From the NCBI RefSeq assembly GCF_002846365.1, contig NZ_PJMW01000002.1:2604001-2668000 (forward strand): a stretch of 64,000 nucleotides of DNA, written 5' to 3'. The notes under the pieces are model-generated. The model had not been told where the DNA came from, did not search any database, and saw only the letters and a list, made by a program, of their open reading frames with translations. Of this stretch, positions 42,306 to 51,527 are shown piece by piece; within the stretch, counting starts at the first letter, position 1, and the number at the start of each line of letters is the position of its first letter. A program made the position numbers and the translations under genes. This stretch comes from Nocardia fluminea (GTDB lineage: Bacteria > Actinomycetota > Actinomycetes > Mycobacteriales > Mycobacteriaceae).

Positions 42306-44150
42306 ATGACCACTGTAGATGGACTGCCAATTCTCGCCCACCCCCACGGGAGCCGCCTGCCGATGCCCTCCGACCCGACCGTCGACTCGTTGCGCACCGC
42401 GATTCTCGGTACCGAAACCTTCCTGCATCACCGAGTGCGTGCCGTGATCGCCGGACTCGGTGACCGACCCAGCACAGGTCTGACCTACCCGACCGAAGCG
42501 AGCATGGCACCAGACCTGCTCCGCGCAACGATCGCAGCACTAGGTGGGTCGGCCGTCGCGATCGCCAACGATCCCCGGCTGCACGGGATCGTGTGTGAAT
42601 GGGCGGCGGTCTTCGCCCCACATTTGCTGCCGGTCCTGACCGGCCACCTCGACTTGTCGATAGGGGCGGTCACCGCGTTAGGCAACAGCTCTGCCTACCA
42701 GCGTGAACTGCTCACCGAACTCGATACCGGCGCCGCGGTCGGAGTGCTGCTGTTGACCGAACTCGGTGGCACCAACGGTGCCGACCAGCAGACCATCGCC
42801 ACCTGGGACAGCACCCGAGGTGGGTTCTGGCTCGACTCGCCCGACCCGGCGAGCTGGAAGTTCATGCCCAACATCGCCGACACCACCACCCCCAAAATCG
42901 GAGTGATCACCGCCCGCGTCATCGTCGACGGTCGAGACGAAGGTGTCCTGCCGCTCCTGACCAGGGTGCGCACACAGCAAGGCCTCCAACCTGGGCTGAG
43001 TGTGCTTGCACTGCCTGACAAAGGTTGGGCGCCAATGGATCACGCGCTCATCCTGTTTGACCAGCTGTTCGTACCCGCTGATGGGTTGCTCGGTGGGACA
43101 TGGGCTCAGATAGGCGCTGACGGGTTCGAGTCGACGGTGCCGGTGCGCGCACGGTTCCACCGGGCGATCGCGACATTAGGGCAGGGGCGACTGGATCTGG
43201 CAGGCGCGGCCGCAGCCGGTGCGCGAGCAGGGTTGGCCGTGACGGTCAACTACGCACTGCAACGCCGCCCTGGTGGACGGACATTGATGGCTGATCGGGG
43301 CATGGTCCGCCGCGACCTGGTCTCCGCGCTCGCGGCGACCTACGCCACCAGCGTGCTCGGGCGCCGCGTGCAGGACATCGCAGCGACCGCACCGACCGGA
43401 GATCCGGTCGTGGGCGTGTGGTCGATGCTGGTCAAACCGCTGCTGGCCTACACCGCGCACGAGGTGCTACTGACCTGTCGGCAACGCAGCGGCGCGCAGG
43501 GATCACTGCGTACCAACTGGATTCAGGACTGGATCGGCAACACCGAAGGAACTATCACCGCCGAGGGTGAGTCGCAGCTGCTGTGGAAACAAGCCGGACA
43601 ACTCACCTTCCGTGATTTTGCTGCCTTGGCGCTGCCGCGCACGCCCCGGATTTTGCCTTGGTACGTGCGGATGCTGGGCGATCGGGAAAAGGGCATAGCA
43701 GCCGGGTGGCGCCGCGATGACATCGCCGTCGCGGGGATCACGATCGATCGCGACACCGCCGCCATCGAACTCGCCGCGGCGACCAGTGAACGACTCGCGG
43801 CGACCGCGTTGTGGCAGGCATCGACGACGGCCGAAGACGATATAGCCCGTGGCCTGCTCGAATCCGCTACCGCTGTTTACGCGCTGGAACGAATCCTGTG
43901 CCGTGGTACCTGGTTCGCCGCGAATGGTCGGATGCCACCCCGAGTAGCACAACGCGTTCACCGCGATCTGCACCACCATCGTGAGCACCTGGGAGCACAC
44001 CTGGGGGAGTTGGCCGCCGGGTTCGACATCGCCCTGGACGTTTTCGACGCGCCGATGGCCGCCCCGGACTACTTGCGGTGGTGGCAAGAATGGGCAGGTT
44101 GGCCGAGCACCCCAACCATCACCTCGGCCAGCGACGAGGCGAAGCCATGA
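42306..44150 (+). CDS. Acyl-CoA oxidase / dehydrogenase-like flavoprotein
   Basis: The 614-residue protein follows the acyl-CoA oxidase plan: an N-terminal helical domain, VGVLLLTELGGTNGADQQTI and GFWLDSPDPASWKFMPN (FAD/substrate region), LPDKGWAPMDHALILFDQLF, VPRARFHRAIATLG-like motif and a long C-terminal helical domain with WIGNTEGTITAEGESQLLWK. Such enzymes desaturate acyl-CoA using FAD. The ATG at 42306 follows TTGGAGAACC. The stop overlaps the monooxygenase gene by 4 bp, so both act in one pathway, probably in lipid or xenobiotic oxidation. Confidence 0.8.
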   Translation: MTTVDGLPILAHPHGSRLPMPSDPTVDSLRTAILGTETFLHHRVRAVIAGLGDRPSTGLTYPTEASMAPDLLRATIAALGGSAVAIANDPRLHGIVCEWAAVFAPHLLPVLTGHLDLSIGAVTALGNSSAYQRELLTELDTGAAVGVLLLTELGGTNGADQQTIATWDSTRGGFWLDSPDPASWKFMPNIADTTTPKIGVITARVIVDGRDEGVLPLLTRVRTQQGLQPGLSVLALPDKGWAPMDHALILFDQLFVPADGLLGGTWAQIGADGFESTVPVRARFHRAIATLGQGRLDLAGAAAAGARAGLAVTVNYALQRRPGGRTLMADRGMVRRDLVSALAATYATSVLGRRVQDIAATAPTGDPVVGVWSMLVKPLLAYTAHEVLLTCRQRSGAQGSLRTNWIQDWIGNTEGTITAEGESQLLWKQAGQLTFRDFAALALPRTPRILPWYVRMLGDREKGIAAGWRRDDIAVAGITIDRDTAAIELAAATSERLAATALWQASTTAEDDIARGLLESATAVYALERILCRGTWFAANGRMPPRVAQRVHRDLHHHREHLGAHLGELAAGFDIALDVFDAPMAAPDYLRWWQEWAGWPSTPTITSASDEAKP

Positions 44151-45649
44151 CCGAACCCATGACCAAGCACAGTGTGGTCGTGGTCGGCGCGGGATTCGGT
44201 GGGCTCACCATGGCCGCAGAACTGAAACAAGCTGGCGTGGAGAATTTTCTGGTCCTCGAGGAAGGACCAGAGGTCGGCGGGGTATGGCGGGAGAACACCT
44301 ACCCGGGCTGTTCCTGCGATGTGCCCGCCCACCTGTACAGTTTCGCGTTCGACCCCTACCGAGACGCCCATGTGCGTTACCCGGGCCAGCAGGCGATCTT
44401 GACCTACATGCGAGAGGTCGCCGACCGCAACGGGTTGCGCTCGCACCTACGGTGCAACGTCTCCGTGGTGAGCGCGGATTACTCCGACACTGACCGCACT
44501 TGGGCGTTGAGCACCGCCACCGGCGAGATCATTTACACGGACGCGGTCGTGTGGGCGCTCGGCCAACTGCATCGACCCGCGATTCCTCGGGTGCGTGGAA
44601 CGCAGACCTTCGGCGGCCCTGCGTTCCACTCCGCACGGTGGGATCACACCGCCGACCTGAGCGGGCAGATCGCCGTCGTCGGGACCGGTTCCTCGTCGGC
44701 ACAGATGATTCCCGAGCTGGCCCGCGTTGCGGCCGGTGTCACCGTGTATCAGCGTTCCCCGTCCTGGGTACTGCCCAAGCCTGGCGCGTCGTTCGGACCG
44801 CTGTCACGAAGAGCACTCACACATGTGCCCGGTCTGCACGACCTTTACCGGGCGGGGCTCTACCACGCCGCTGATCTGGTTCTCGCGCCGATCATGCGCG
44901 CGGGGTGGTCGGCGGGACCTGCCGAACTCGTTGCGCGGGCCCACCTTCGGTGGCAGGTGCGAGATCGTGAGCTGCGCGCGAAGCTCACACCGAACTACCG
45001 GATCGGGGAGAAACGGATCCTGCTCGACAGCGGATATTATCCGGCGCTGTCCCAGCCACACGTCGAGCTGGTGACCGACCGCATCGACCGGCTCGGCCCG
45101 GACGGGATCCGCACTGTCGACGGCACCGAGCGCCGCGCGGATGTCATCGTGTGGGCCACCGGGTTCCGCGCGCCGGAATTTCTTGCCGGGATGCGGATCC
45201 GTGGCCGCGGCGGGGTGGACCTGCACGACCGGTGGCGGCGAGATGGGCGACCGACCGCCTTCTACGGACTTGCGGTGCCCAGCTTTCCGAATCTCTACAT
45301 GATCGCTGGGCCGCACTCGTTCACTCCGTCGAACAGCAATCCCTCGGTCAAGCAACACCAGGCCCGGTACATCATGCGCTGTCTGGCCCTCAGTGCAGAC
45401 TGGGGTGCGCCGGTGGAGGTGATCGAGCGGGCGATGGCGAGCTACATCGATCGGTTGGATCGTGCTCTCGCCCGAACTGTCTGGTGCGATGGTGCGGCGA
45501 GGACGTGGTGGAAGCGCGCTGACGGCACGATCACCAATGCCTGGCCTGGAACCGTCAGCGAGTTCGAACAAGCGATCGCAGACAGCGATCCAGCCGAATC
45601 GTTCGTGCGGGTGGCCGCGAATGCTAGAGCTCTGGTGGAGCGCCGATGA
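44147..45649 (+). CDS. Baeyer-Villiger-type flavin monooxygenase
   Basis: The 500-residue protein has an FAD-binding GAGFGGLTMAAELKQAG at the N-terminus, a second Rossmann motif VVGTGSSSAQMIPELA for NADPH, and the segment IVWATGFRAPEF conserved in class B monooxygenases. Family members insert oxygen next to ketones or hydroxylate substrates. The fingerprint FxGxxxHxxxWP of true Baeyer-Villiger enzymes reads FGGPAFHSARWDH here, with Asp replacing Pro. It overlaps the acyl-CoA oxidase-like gene and shares its promoter. Confidence 0.82.
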   Translation: MTEPMTKHSVVVVGAGFGGLTMAAELKQAGVENFLVLEEGPEVGGVWRENTYPGCSCDVPAHLYSFAFDPYRDAHVRYPGQQAILTYMREVADRNGLRSHLRCNVSVVSADYSDTDRTWALSTATGEIIYTDAVVWALGQLHRPAIPRVRGTQTFGGPAFHSARWDHTADLSGQIAVVGTGSSSAQMIPELARVAAGVTVYQRSPSWVLPKPGASFGPLSRRALTHVPGLHDLYRAGLYHAADLVLAPIMRAGWSAGPAELVARAHLRWQVRDRELRAKLTPNYRIGEKRILLDSGYYPALSQPHVELVTDRIDRLGPDGIRTVDGTERRADVIVWATGFRAPEFLAGMRIRGRGGVDLHDRWRRDGRPTAFYGLAVPSFPNLYMIAGPHSFTPSNSNPSVKQHQARYIMRCLALSADWGAPVEVIERAMASYIDRLDRALARTVWCDGAARTWWKRADGTITNAWPGTVSEFEQAIADSDPAESFVRVAANARALVERR

Positions 45650-45766
45650 ACGTGTCACGCATGTCTGCCGGCCGAGCTCGTGGCGAGATCGGAGAATCGC
45701 CTAAGTGGTCATATGCAGGGGTCAGCTTGACATAGTTCCGATGAGCAACCGGTTGCGACGCAATAG

Positions 45767-46228
45767 CTATAGGTACCGGGAGAGCACGATTGTTAGCGTC
45801 TTCTCAAGATTCTCTCGCGGGTGCTGAGTGGGCACAGGCTTGCTGAACATTCCTTCCGGCTGAGCTGTCAGCTGATAGAGCAATCCGTCAGTGCCGACCA
45901 CAACGCCGCACCCTCGCCCGTACGATGACAGCGCGGGACTACGGTCACCAGTACACCCTTGGCAGCTCGACAGGCTCCACCCGGTGATACGTTTCCGTTT
46001 GACCACTATCGAACTAGTGCCGCCGTAGTCGGGGTAGTGCGTATCTCTGTGACTGGCTGGAGCAATTCTCAATCGTGTCATTTCAGCGACGAACTCTTGC
46101 AGAAGAGCATGTTCGGCCGCCATGAGTGAAGCCCGCTCTTCCCCGGACTTCTTGGCAGCGGAAGCTTCCTGTTGTTGTTTTGCGTCTCGGTCAGCCTTTG
46201 CGCGCTGCGCGCCGTCGAACAGACCCAC
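45767..46228 (-). CDS. Hypothetical protein (153 residues)
   Basis: The GTG at 46228 follows AAGAGGAGC. The protein begins MGLFDGAQRAKADRDAKQQQ, a charged helical start, then a beta-rich part with SLSSCQGCTGDRSP, two cysteines in CxxC, and CGVVVGTDGLLYQL. I do not recognise the family. The small size and N-terminal basic helix are compatible with a DNA- or membrane-associated protein. Confidence 0.55.
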   Translation of the reverse strand: MGLFDGAQRAKADRDAKQQQEASAAKKSGEERASLMAAEHALLQEFVAEMTRLRIAPASHRDTHYPDYGGTSSIVVKRKRITGWSLSSCQGCTGDRSPALSSYGRGCGVVVGTDGLLYQLTAQPEGMFSKPVPTQHPRENLEKTLTIVLSRYL

Positions 46229-46502
46229 GATGCTCCTCTTATAGGTTGGTCGACGAGGTGATGTACCCCGGGTTCTGCGGGTATGCGCTGCCGACAGACA
46301 TCGGGCCAGGGTTGGTTGACTGTTGCAGTATCTCGCACTCGGTTGGGTCCGGCCCGGGAATCCTGAAGCTGTGGCCCGTCGATCCTTGACGGAGTAGTCG
46401 TGCCCGGATCATCTCGCTGTGGGTCCGTCGATTGTTGTCAAGACAATGCGGGACTTGGATGAGCGGTCGCGTCTAGGCGGGCCGCTGCTGCTCAGGCGAT
46501 GC

Positions 46503-47903
46503 CTAGCGGCGGCTATGTGCGCGCAGCCGGAGCCCTGCAGGCTTGAGGGTGAGAGTTTCGCGGACATCGAGGTCATAGCCGGGGTCGGATTCCAGGTCGA
46601 ACTGGTGCAGAAGCACCGCGAGGGTGACCGCTATTTCGTGGTACGCGAACTGGCGCCCGATGCAGGCACGGGGGCCAGTACCGAAAGGCTTGTAGACGCG
46701 GGGCGGTAGGCCGCGAAGGTTGTCCGGCAGGAACCGGTCGGGATTGAACTGATCGGCATCGGGGCCCCAGGCGGGGTCTCGATGGGCGGCGAGGAGTAGC
46801 ACCAGTACCCAGTCCTTCTTAGCGAATCGATAGCGGCCGCCTAGCGTGGTGTCTTGCTTGGCCCGGCGGAAGTATCCGGGCCCGGTTGGCCACAGCCGCA
46901 GAGTTTCGTCGATGACGCGGCGCAGACTACGCAGCTTGGCCACGTCGTCGTAGCGGATGTCCGGGAATTCCGCTGTGGGCCAACGCTCATCGAGTTCGAC
47001 GCGGACGGTCGCGGCGATGTCGGGGCGGGTCGAGAGGTAGTGCAGAGCGAAAGCGATGGTGTTGGCGGAGGTCTCACTGCCCGCGATGAGGAAGGTGAGG
47101 ATCTGGTTTCGGATGTTGACCGTGTCGAGACGTTCCCCGGTTTCTGGGTCGACGCTGTCGAGCATGAGATCGAGGATGTCGCGATACTCACGATGGGGAT
47201 GGCCTTTGCGGGCCTCGATGATGTCGTCGACGACAGCGTGCGCATGCGTCAGGTCGGCCAGGTGTCGCTCGCGGTCGTCGCGTCGGAAGACTTTGTCGAA
47301 CAAGGGAAGGACGTCGGTGCGACGGTTGGCGTAGGCGAGCTCACGCACCATCGCTTCGACGAAGGAACCGCTGTTCGAATCGGCCAGCGAACCGAAGGAA
47401 TGCGAGAACCCTGCGCGCGCAATGATTTCGAACGTCAGCTTGTTCGTCGTCGCCGGCACGTCGATCCACTGCGGTGTCGCGGACCAGACATCGGTCAACT
47501 CCCGAACGGTCTCGATGATCGAGCCGTGGTAGTTGGCCATCGCCGACTTGGTGAAGGCTGGGGCGAGAATGGTGTGTGCCTTGGCCCAATTCGGCTCGGA
47601 GTTGTAGGCGGTGAACAATCCGTCGCCCGCCAGTGGTCGCAGTTTGATCAGCGCGTGCCCGACGTGCTTTTCCCACCGCGACTCGTCGTTGACTTCCTCG
47701 ACGGCCTCGACTCCGGTGACGATGATCGCGGGGTAACCGAACAGCTTCTGTTCGAAGACCGGCCCCAACTCCCGCGCTTGCTCGGCCAGCCGTTGGCACG
47801 GCTTTGCGAAATCGGTGGTCAGGATGTCGCCGAGCAGCGGTAGCCGAAATCGGGGATGCGGCAGCTTCGCCGATAGCCCCGTAGCGGTGGTCGTCTCGAT
47901 CAT
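46503..47903 (-). CDS. Cytochrome P450
   Basis: The 466-residue protein has the I-helix FLIAGSETSANT, the K-helix EXXR (DETLRLWP), the PERF-like FNPDRFLPDN and the heme loop FGTGPRACIGR with Cys414. The overall pattern resembles the P450 domain of CYP102-type enzymes rather than the usual smaller actinobacterial CYPs, but there is no reductase domain. It needs separate redox partners, not seen nearby. It is the last gene of an operon with an XRE repressor and an ImmA-like protease. Confidence 0.92.
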   Translation of the reverse strand: MIETTTATGLSAKLPHPRFRLPLLGDILTTDFAKPCQRLAEQARELGPVFEQKLFGYPAIIVTGVEAVEEVNDESRWEKHVGHALIKLRPLAGDGLFTAYNSEPNWAKAHTILAPAFTKSAMANYHGSIIETVRELTDVWSATPQWIDVPATTNKLTFEIIARAGFSHSFGSLADSNSGSFVEAMVRELAYANRRTDVLPLFDKVFRRDDRERHLADLTHAHAVVDDIIEARKGHPHREYRDILDLMLDSVDPETGERLDTVNIRNQILTFLIAGSETSANTIAFALHYLSTRPDIAATVRVELDERWPTAEFPDIRYDDVAKLRSLRRVIDETLRLWPTGPGYFRRAKQDTTLGGRYRFAKKDWVLVLLLAAHRDPAWGPDADQFNPDRFLPDNLRGLPPRVYKPFGTGPRACIGRQFAYHEIAVTLAVLLHQFDLESDPGYDLDVRETLTLKPAGLRLRAHSRR

Positions 47904-47912
47904 GTTGTGTCC

Positions 47913-49133
47913 CTACGTCTTCTGGGTTGGTGATTCGGCTGGTCGGTGCGAAGCGGACCGGTCGGCGGCGACGAACCGATGGGCAGGCGACCACCACTTG
48001 GCCAGTCGCAACAACTCTGATACCTCGTCTGCGAGGTTCGCTGAGGTCGAGGTAGGTAGCGGCGTTGCGGTCTCGGCACGCGGTGCGATCCCCTCGAGGC
48101 GATCGTGGGCGGCCCTCGCCAACTGCAGTGCGAGGGTGGCTGTGTCCCATTCGGATCTGGGAATGTGCTCTCGCGCAGTGAAAGTCGCGAACATGTCGGG
48201 TTCTACGTCGTGAGCGAAGGAACGCAGCCCGAGCATGGCGTCTCGTATTTCGACTGTCGCACGGTGTAGCTGCAAGGTAGTGATCCGTCGCTGCGACGGG
48301 CGCGGGCCAAGTGGAAGTCGACTGTCGGGGAACAGTGACACCATCGCTTGCCATAGTGATCGTAGCTGGCGCCACTGCCTGCTTGTCGTGTCGTAGCCGA
48401 GCCATCGCGTCGCTGACCGTAGTGGCGGAGCGGCTGACACGGCCACTATGGCGGCGGCGATCCAGAAGAAGTTCCGCGGATGGGTTTGCATCCGGTACTC
48501 GACGGAATCGAGAAGGTGTAGTTCCTGAAGGACCGCGAGCACCAGCGCGATAGCGGTGGTGACTCCGATGGTTGCTCCGGCTGCCGCGATGCCCGCGAGA
48601 ACAAGTTTCTCGCTGCGGATCACGCCGGGCTGCCGGTATTCGGTGTGGCACCGGCTGACCATCACATAGGCCAGGTAGGTCGGCAGCACCGAGAAACCCA
48701 CCCACACCAGTACCCCGTCCCAACCGCCGGTTATTTCGATGGGCATGTGGGCGCGTCGTGCTCGTGTACCGGCGATGAGCATGAGGGCCGACAACGCGAC
48801 AGCGACGAACGCATACCGAAGACATTGTTGTCGTGCATGTTTGGTATTCCAGCCCGACAACATGCCGACCACGCAGAGGAACGGTGCGATGGAGCAGACG
48901 ATTGTGCACAGCGTCAGTTGCTGAATCGCGGTCACACTCAGCGGCGTGTGCTCGGCGATCGCGTGCTGTACTGCGCGTTCACGCAGCAGTTGGGTCGCGA
49001 GAATGATGGTGAGGGTCGTGTTCAGGTACCGTTCGGCCGTGCTGCTGGCGAACCAGTTCCAACGCGCACCCACCACCAGCGTCATCGCGACGATGATCGG
49101 CCATGCGATCGTTGCCGATACTGCCGAGGTCAT
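47913..49133 (-). CDS. MAB_1171c-type integral membrane protein
   Basis: The 406-residue protein has about seven hydrophobic helices in the first 240 residues (AWPIIVAMTLVVGARW, LCTIVCSIAPFLCVVGMLSG, VLVWVGFSVLPTYLAYVM, VLAGIAAAGATIGVTTAIAL) and a cytoplasmic C-terminal helical part (LQLHRATVEIRDAMLGLRSF). The layout agrees with the MAB_1171c family of putative transporters that accompany XRE/ImmA genes in Mycobacterium and Nocardia. It overlaps the ImmA-like gene by 4 bp and is 9 bp before the P450 gene. Confidence 0.75.
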   Translation of the reverse strand: MTSAVSATIAWPIIVAMTLVVGARWNWFASSTAERYLNTTLTIILATQLLRERAVQHAIAEHTPLSVTAIQQLTLCTIVCSIAPFLCVVGMLSGWNTKHARQQCLRYAFVAVALSALMLIAGTRARRAHMPIEITGGWDGVLVWVGFSVLPTYLAYVMVSRCHTEYRQPGVIRSEKLVLAGIAAAGATIGVTTAIALVLAVLQELHLLDSVEYRMQTHPRNFFWIAAAIVAVSAAPPLRSATRWLGYDTTSRQWRQLRSLWQAMVSLFPDSRLPLGPRPSQRRITTLQLHRATVEIRDAMLGLRSFAHDVEPDMFATFTAREHIPRSEWDTATLALQLARAAHDRLEGIAPRAETATPLPTSTSANLADEVSELLRLAKWWSPAHRFVAADRSASHRPAESPTQKT

Positions 49134-49636
49134 TGCTGCCTGAAAAGAACATTGCGTAGACCCTGGCTGGGGTGGTCGGCTGTTGCCGCGACCATGACCA
49201 GGGTGGCGAAGGTCTCCGCTTCGCGCTCGAGGCGGTCACCGTAGTCCGAGCGCCCCAGTACCGCTCGCACCGTCGCCGGGTCGAGGTCTGGAAAAGCTGA
49301 GCGGAGCAACGGATCAGGGGCTCGGGCGTTCTCGGCAGTGCCTGCTGCGCGGTCGTGATCGAGCAGCATGTGACCGAGCTCGTGGCAGACGATCTGATCG
49401 ATGTGATATTCCGAGGTCGCGGCCTCGTAGATGATCACGTCCTCGCTGTCGCGCATCAGCCAGATGCCGCACGCGCTGTCGGGCGTCACCGGCAGTTCGA
49501 GGTCGGCAGTCGAGATCAGGGTGATGGGCCGCCCGCGCAGCGTGGCGACGTTGTCGACGAACGTCGTTCGGTTCCACGGCCGGGGAATCGGGAGCTGGGT
49601 AACCAGCTTGTCGATCCGCTTCGTCGAATTCTTCAT
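49130..49636 (-). CDS. ImmA/IrrE-family zinc metallopeptidase
   Basis: The 168-residue protein has the zinc motif HELGH (residues 85-89) in YHIDQIVCHELGHMLLDHD and a downstream REAETFATLVM segment with the third ligand candidate. ImmA/IrrE proteases cleave a cognate XRE repressor in response to a signal. Here the XRE gene lies directly upstream, so this should relieve its repression of the membrane protein and P450 genes. Confidence 0.88.
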   Translation of the reverse strand: MKNSTKRIDKLVTQLPIPRPWNRTTFVDNVATLRGRPITLISTADLELPVTPDSACGIWLMRDSEDVIIYEAATSEYHIDQIVCHELGHMLLDHDRAAGTAENARAPDPLLRSAFPDLDPATVRAVLGRSDYGDRLEREAETFATLVMVAATADHPSQGLRNVLFRQQ

Positions 49637-49671
49637 GACCCCGTAGTCCCCACCGATACGTCCACCCCAGA

Positions 49672-50121
49672 TCAGCGATCCTGCGACTCGATCGGAGGCA
49701 GATTCTCGATCTCGCGCGCACGATCAACGATAGCGGCGATGCTGTCCAACGTGCGAGGCGTGAGACCCGATGCCCGCAACGCCAGGCCGCGTACACCGGA
49801 ATCTTTCATCGCTTGCAGCAAATTCAGCTGAGCCTCGGTCGACTCGTCGGACTCGGCATCGAGCAGATACGACGCGGACACTCCGAAGAACTGCGCGATC
49901 GCGCGCAGATGCTGCACCGTCGGATTGGACTTCATCCCCGACCGAAGTTGCCACAGATACGCGGGGCTGATCGACACCCCGGTCGCCTCCGTGATCGCAG
50001 CCGCGGCAGCGGCATTGGACAGCGGCGGCACCGAGGGCTTGCGCATCACCTCGAACAACCGATTGATCTTCGCGGCCAAATCGGTTGGGCTCTCGGGGTT
50101 TTCGTGCTGTCGCCCGTCCAC
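49672..50121 (-). CDS. XRE repressor paired with ImmA-like protease
   Basis: GTG at 50121, directly after AGGAGGGGGAACA, gives 149 residues (a longer frame reaches 50196 without a ribosome binding site). The helix-turn-helix covers AAITEATGVSISPAYLWQLR and GMKSNPTVQHLRAIAQFFGV. A short C-terminal helical part could be the protease target. It controls the operon down to 46503, probably through the GTGTAC sites upstream. Confidence 0.82.
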   Translation of the reverse strand: MDGRQHENPESPTDLAAKINRLFEVMRKPSVPPLSNAAAAAAITEATGVSISPAYLWQLRSGMKSNPTVQHLRAIAQFFGVSASYLLDAESDESTEAQLNLLQAMKDSGVRGLALRASGLTPRTLDSIAAIVDRAREIENLPPIESQDR

Positions 50122-50157
50122 TGTTCCCCCTCCTGCGAAATACGGCCGTTTACACCA

Positions 50158-50250
50158 CAGTACAATAGACGGCCATTGACATGTACCAGCGTGCATGACA
50201 CAGTCGCTTCGTGTACATCAGTACACGCCACTCGGTCCGTATGTGTACTG
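50158..50250 (-). promoter_or_regulatory. Cluster of GTGTAC half-sites upstream of the XRE gene
   Basis: The region contains GTGTAC-ATCA-GTACAC as a perfect inverted repeat at 50211-50226, plus ATGTACCAGCGTG and TGTGTACTGGCGTG, which are near-inverted to each other, and CAGTACA. Four or five copies in 90 bp just before the XRE gene strongly suggest its operators. The gene order gives autoregulation. Confidence 0.6.
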
Positions 50251-50990
50251 GCGTGGAGGGGGGTCAGTACATGCTGGACTAGGTCGGCGAACGCCGACGG
50301 CAGCACTCCGGTCGATGAAGCCCGGAGTGTTGCGGTCTAGCAGGCTCGGCCGCGGCTAGGCGGGCGTCGCATGTCGGCGCCGATGCGATGATCGCAGTCG
50401 GCGGGCGCGAGGGCATTGACAGCACCCGCAGTCGAGCTCGTCGCCTTCTGCGGATCGGCTTCGGAGGGGAGTGCACCCATCGGCGATGCCATCGGACGCC
50501 GAAGTGACCGATGCCGCCGGGCGAAGGGGGGAGTGAGCCCGACGGCATCGATATCAACGGCGCCGACCGACCCGCGAGGGCGCGGCATGCCGCTGATTCG
50601 GGTGACAATCCTTGGGGGGGAATAAGGTTGCCGACCCGCACTTCATCCTAACCAGCAAGTTCTCGCACTGCCCATCTTGGTGATTCCGCGATGCTGTTGA
50701 AAATGCCGCTAAAAGACAGTGCAGCGCAACGGGCCTGTCCGCGATGGCGAACCGGCATAGACCGCCCGTGAGTGTGAGACCCCAGTGCTCGTGTGGAATC
50801 GCTGATGGGCCGCACTGTGGAGGGGCTGGCCGTACACCGGATTGGCTAGTCCCCGCGCCGTGCAGACAGCGGCGTGGCGCGCAGATCAGGGATGGCTGAG
50901 CCCGTAGTTTCCAGGTCGCGAGCGCACAACTGTATCGCGCGGACCCGGCAGCGCGGTCACCCCGGCCACAAGCCTTCTACGGTGCCCTGT
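50251..50990. other. Long intergenic stretch without a supported gene
   Basis: I see no gene with a ribosome binding site and normal codon use in this 740 bp. It contains a hairpin (CACTCCGG / CCGGAGTG, 50304-50329), and at 50660-50700 a sequence resembling 58660-58700 at the far side of the sugar cluster. It probably represents decayed DNA. Confidence 0.45.
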
Positions 50991-51527
50991 TCACCGACCA
51001 GATGTGGAATTGCCGTCGTGAAGGTAGGCGGTGTGTCCGGTGGTGCGGGCGTGCAGTGCAGCCTGGAGCCGCTGCCAAATGTAGGGGCGAAGACGTTGGC
51101 GGGCTTGGTCTGGTGTGAAGAAGCCGAAGTCCTCGAGTTCGCCGTCGGCGATGTGAAGCGTCGAAATTGTTGCGGGACTGAGAGTTCCAGCGTCGAAGAT
51201 GAGCATGAGGGAGTCGTCCCATGGGCCGTGGGGTGCTACCCAGTCGATGCAAAGCAACGACAGTGGTGTGGCGGAACGATCCAGGCCGAGTTCTTCGGCG
51301 AGCTCGCGCCGCACGGTGGCATCGGGTGGTTCGTTGGCGTCCGACATCCCGCCAGGAAGGTCCCAGTCCGGCTTGTAGTTGGGGTTGACCAGCAGGATTC
51401 GACCGTCGGAGTCGTGGATGAGGGCATCGGCACCGACTCGCTTGCGTGGTTGTTTGGCATTGCCTTCGGCGAGGTGAGCGCGCCAGGCATCGGGATCGCG
51501 CTGGTAGAGCGGGTCGGCGCGGTTCAT
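50991..51527 (-). CDS. Nudix hydrolase
   Basis: The 178-residue protein has a full Nudix box: GMSDANEPPDATVRRELAEE followed by LGL (GX5EX7REUXEEXGU). Nudix enzymes hydrolyse nucleoside diphosphates linked to other groups. The GTG or ATG at 51527 overlaps the XRE/TPR gene. It could cleave an unwanted nucleotide-sugar, or act with the regulator as a sensor domain. Confidence 0.88.
   Translation of the reverse strand: MNRADPLYQRDPDAWRAHLAEGNAKQPRKRVGADALIHDSDGRILLVNPNYKPDWDLPGGMSDANEPPDATVRRELAEELGLDRSATPLSLLCIDWVAPHGPWDDSLMLIFDAGTLSPATISTLHIADGELEDFGFFTPDQARQRLRPYIWQRLQAALHARTTGHTAYLHDGNSTSGR

Noticed and set aside
42017..42463. Open frame of 148 codons between the transfer operon and the oxidase gene
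   Set aside because: The first third has reasonable composition, but it runs far into the oxidase gene in another frame and lacks a ribosome binding site.
47341..48909. Open frame of 522 codons on the minus strand
   Set aside because: It covers both the P450 N-terminus and the membrane protein in another frame, its translation is Arg/Pro/His-rich and lacks any domain, and the two overlapped genes have clear motifs.
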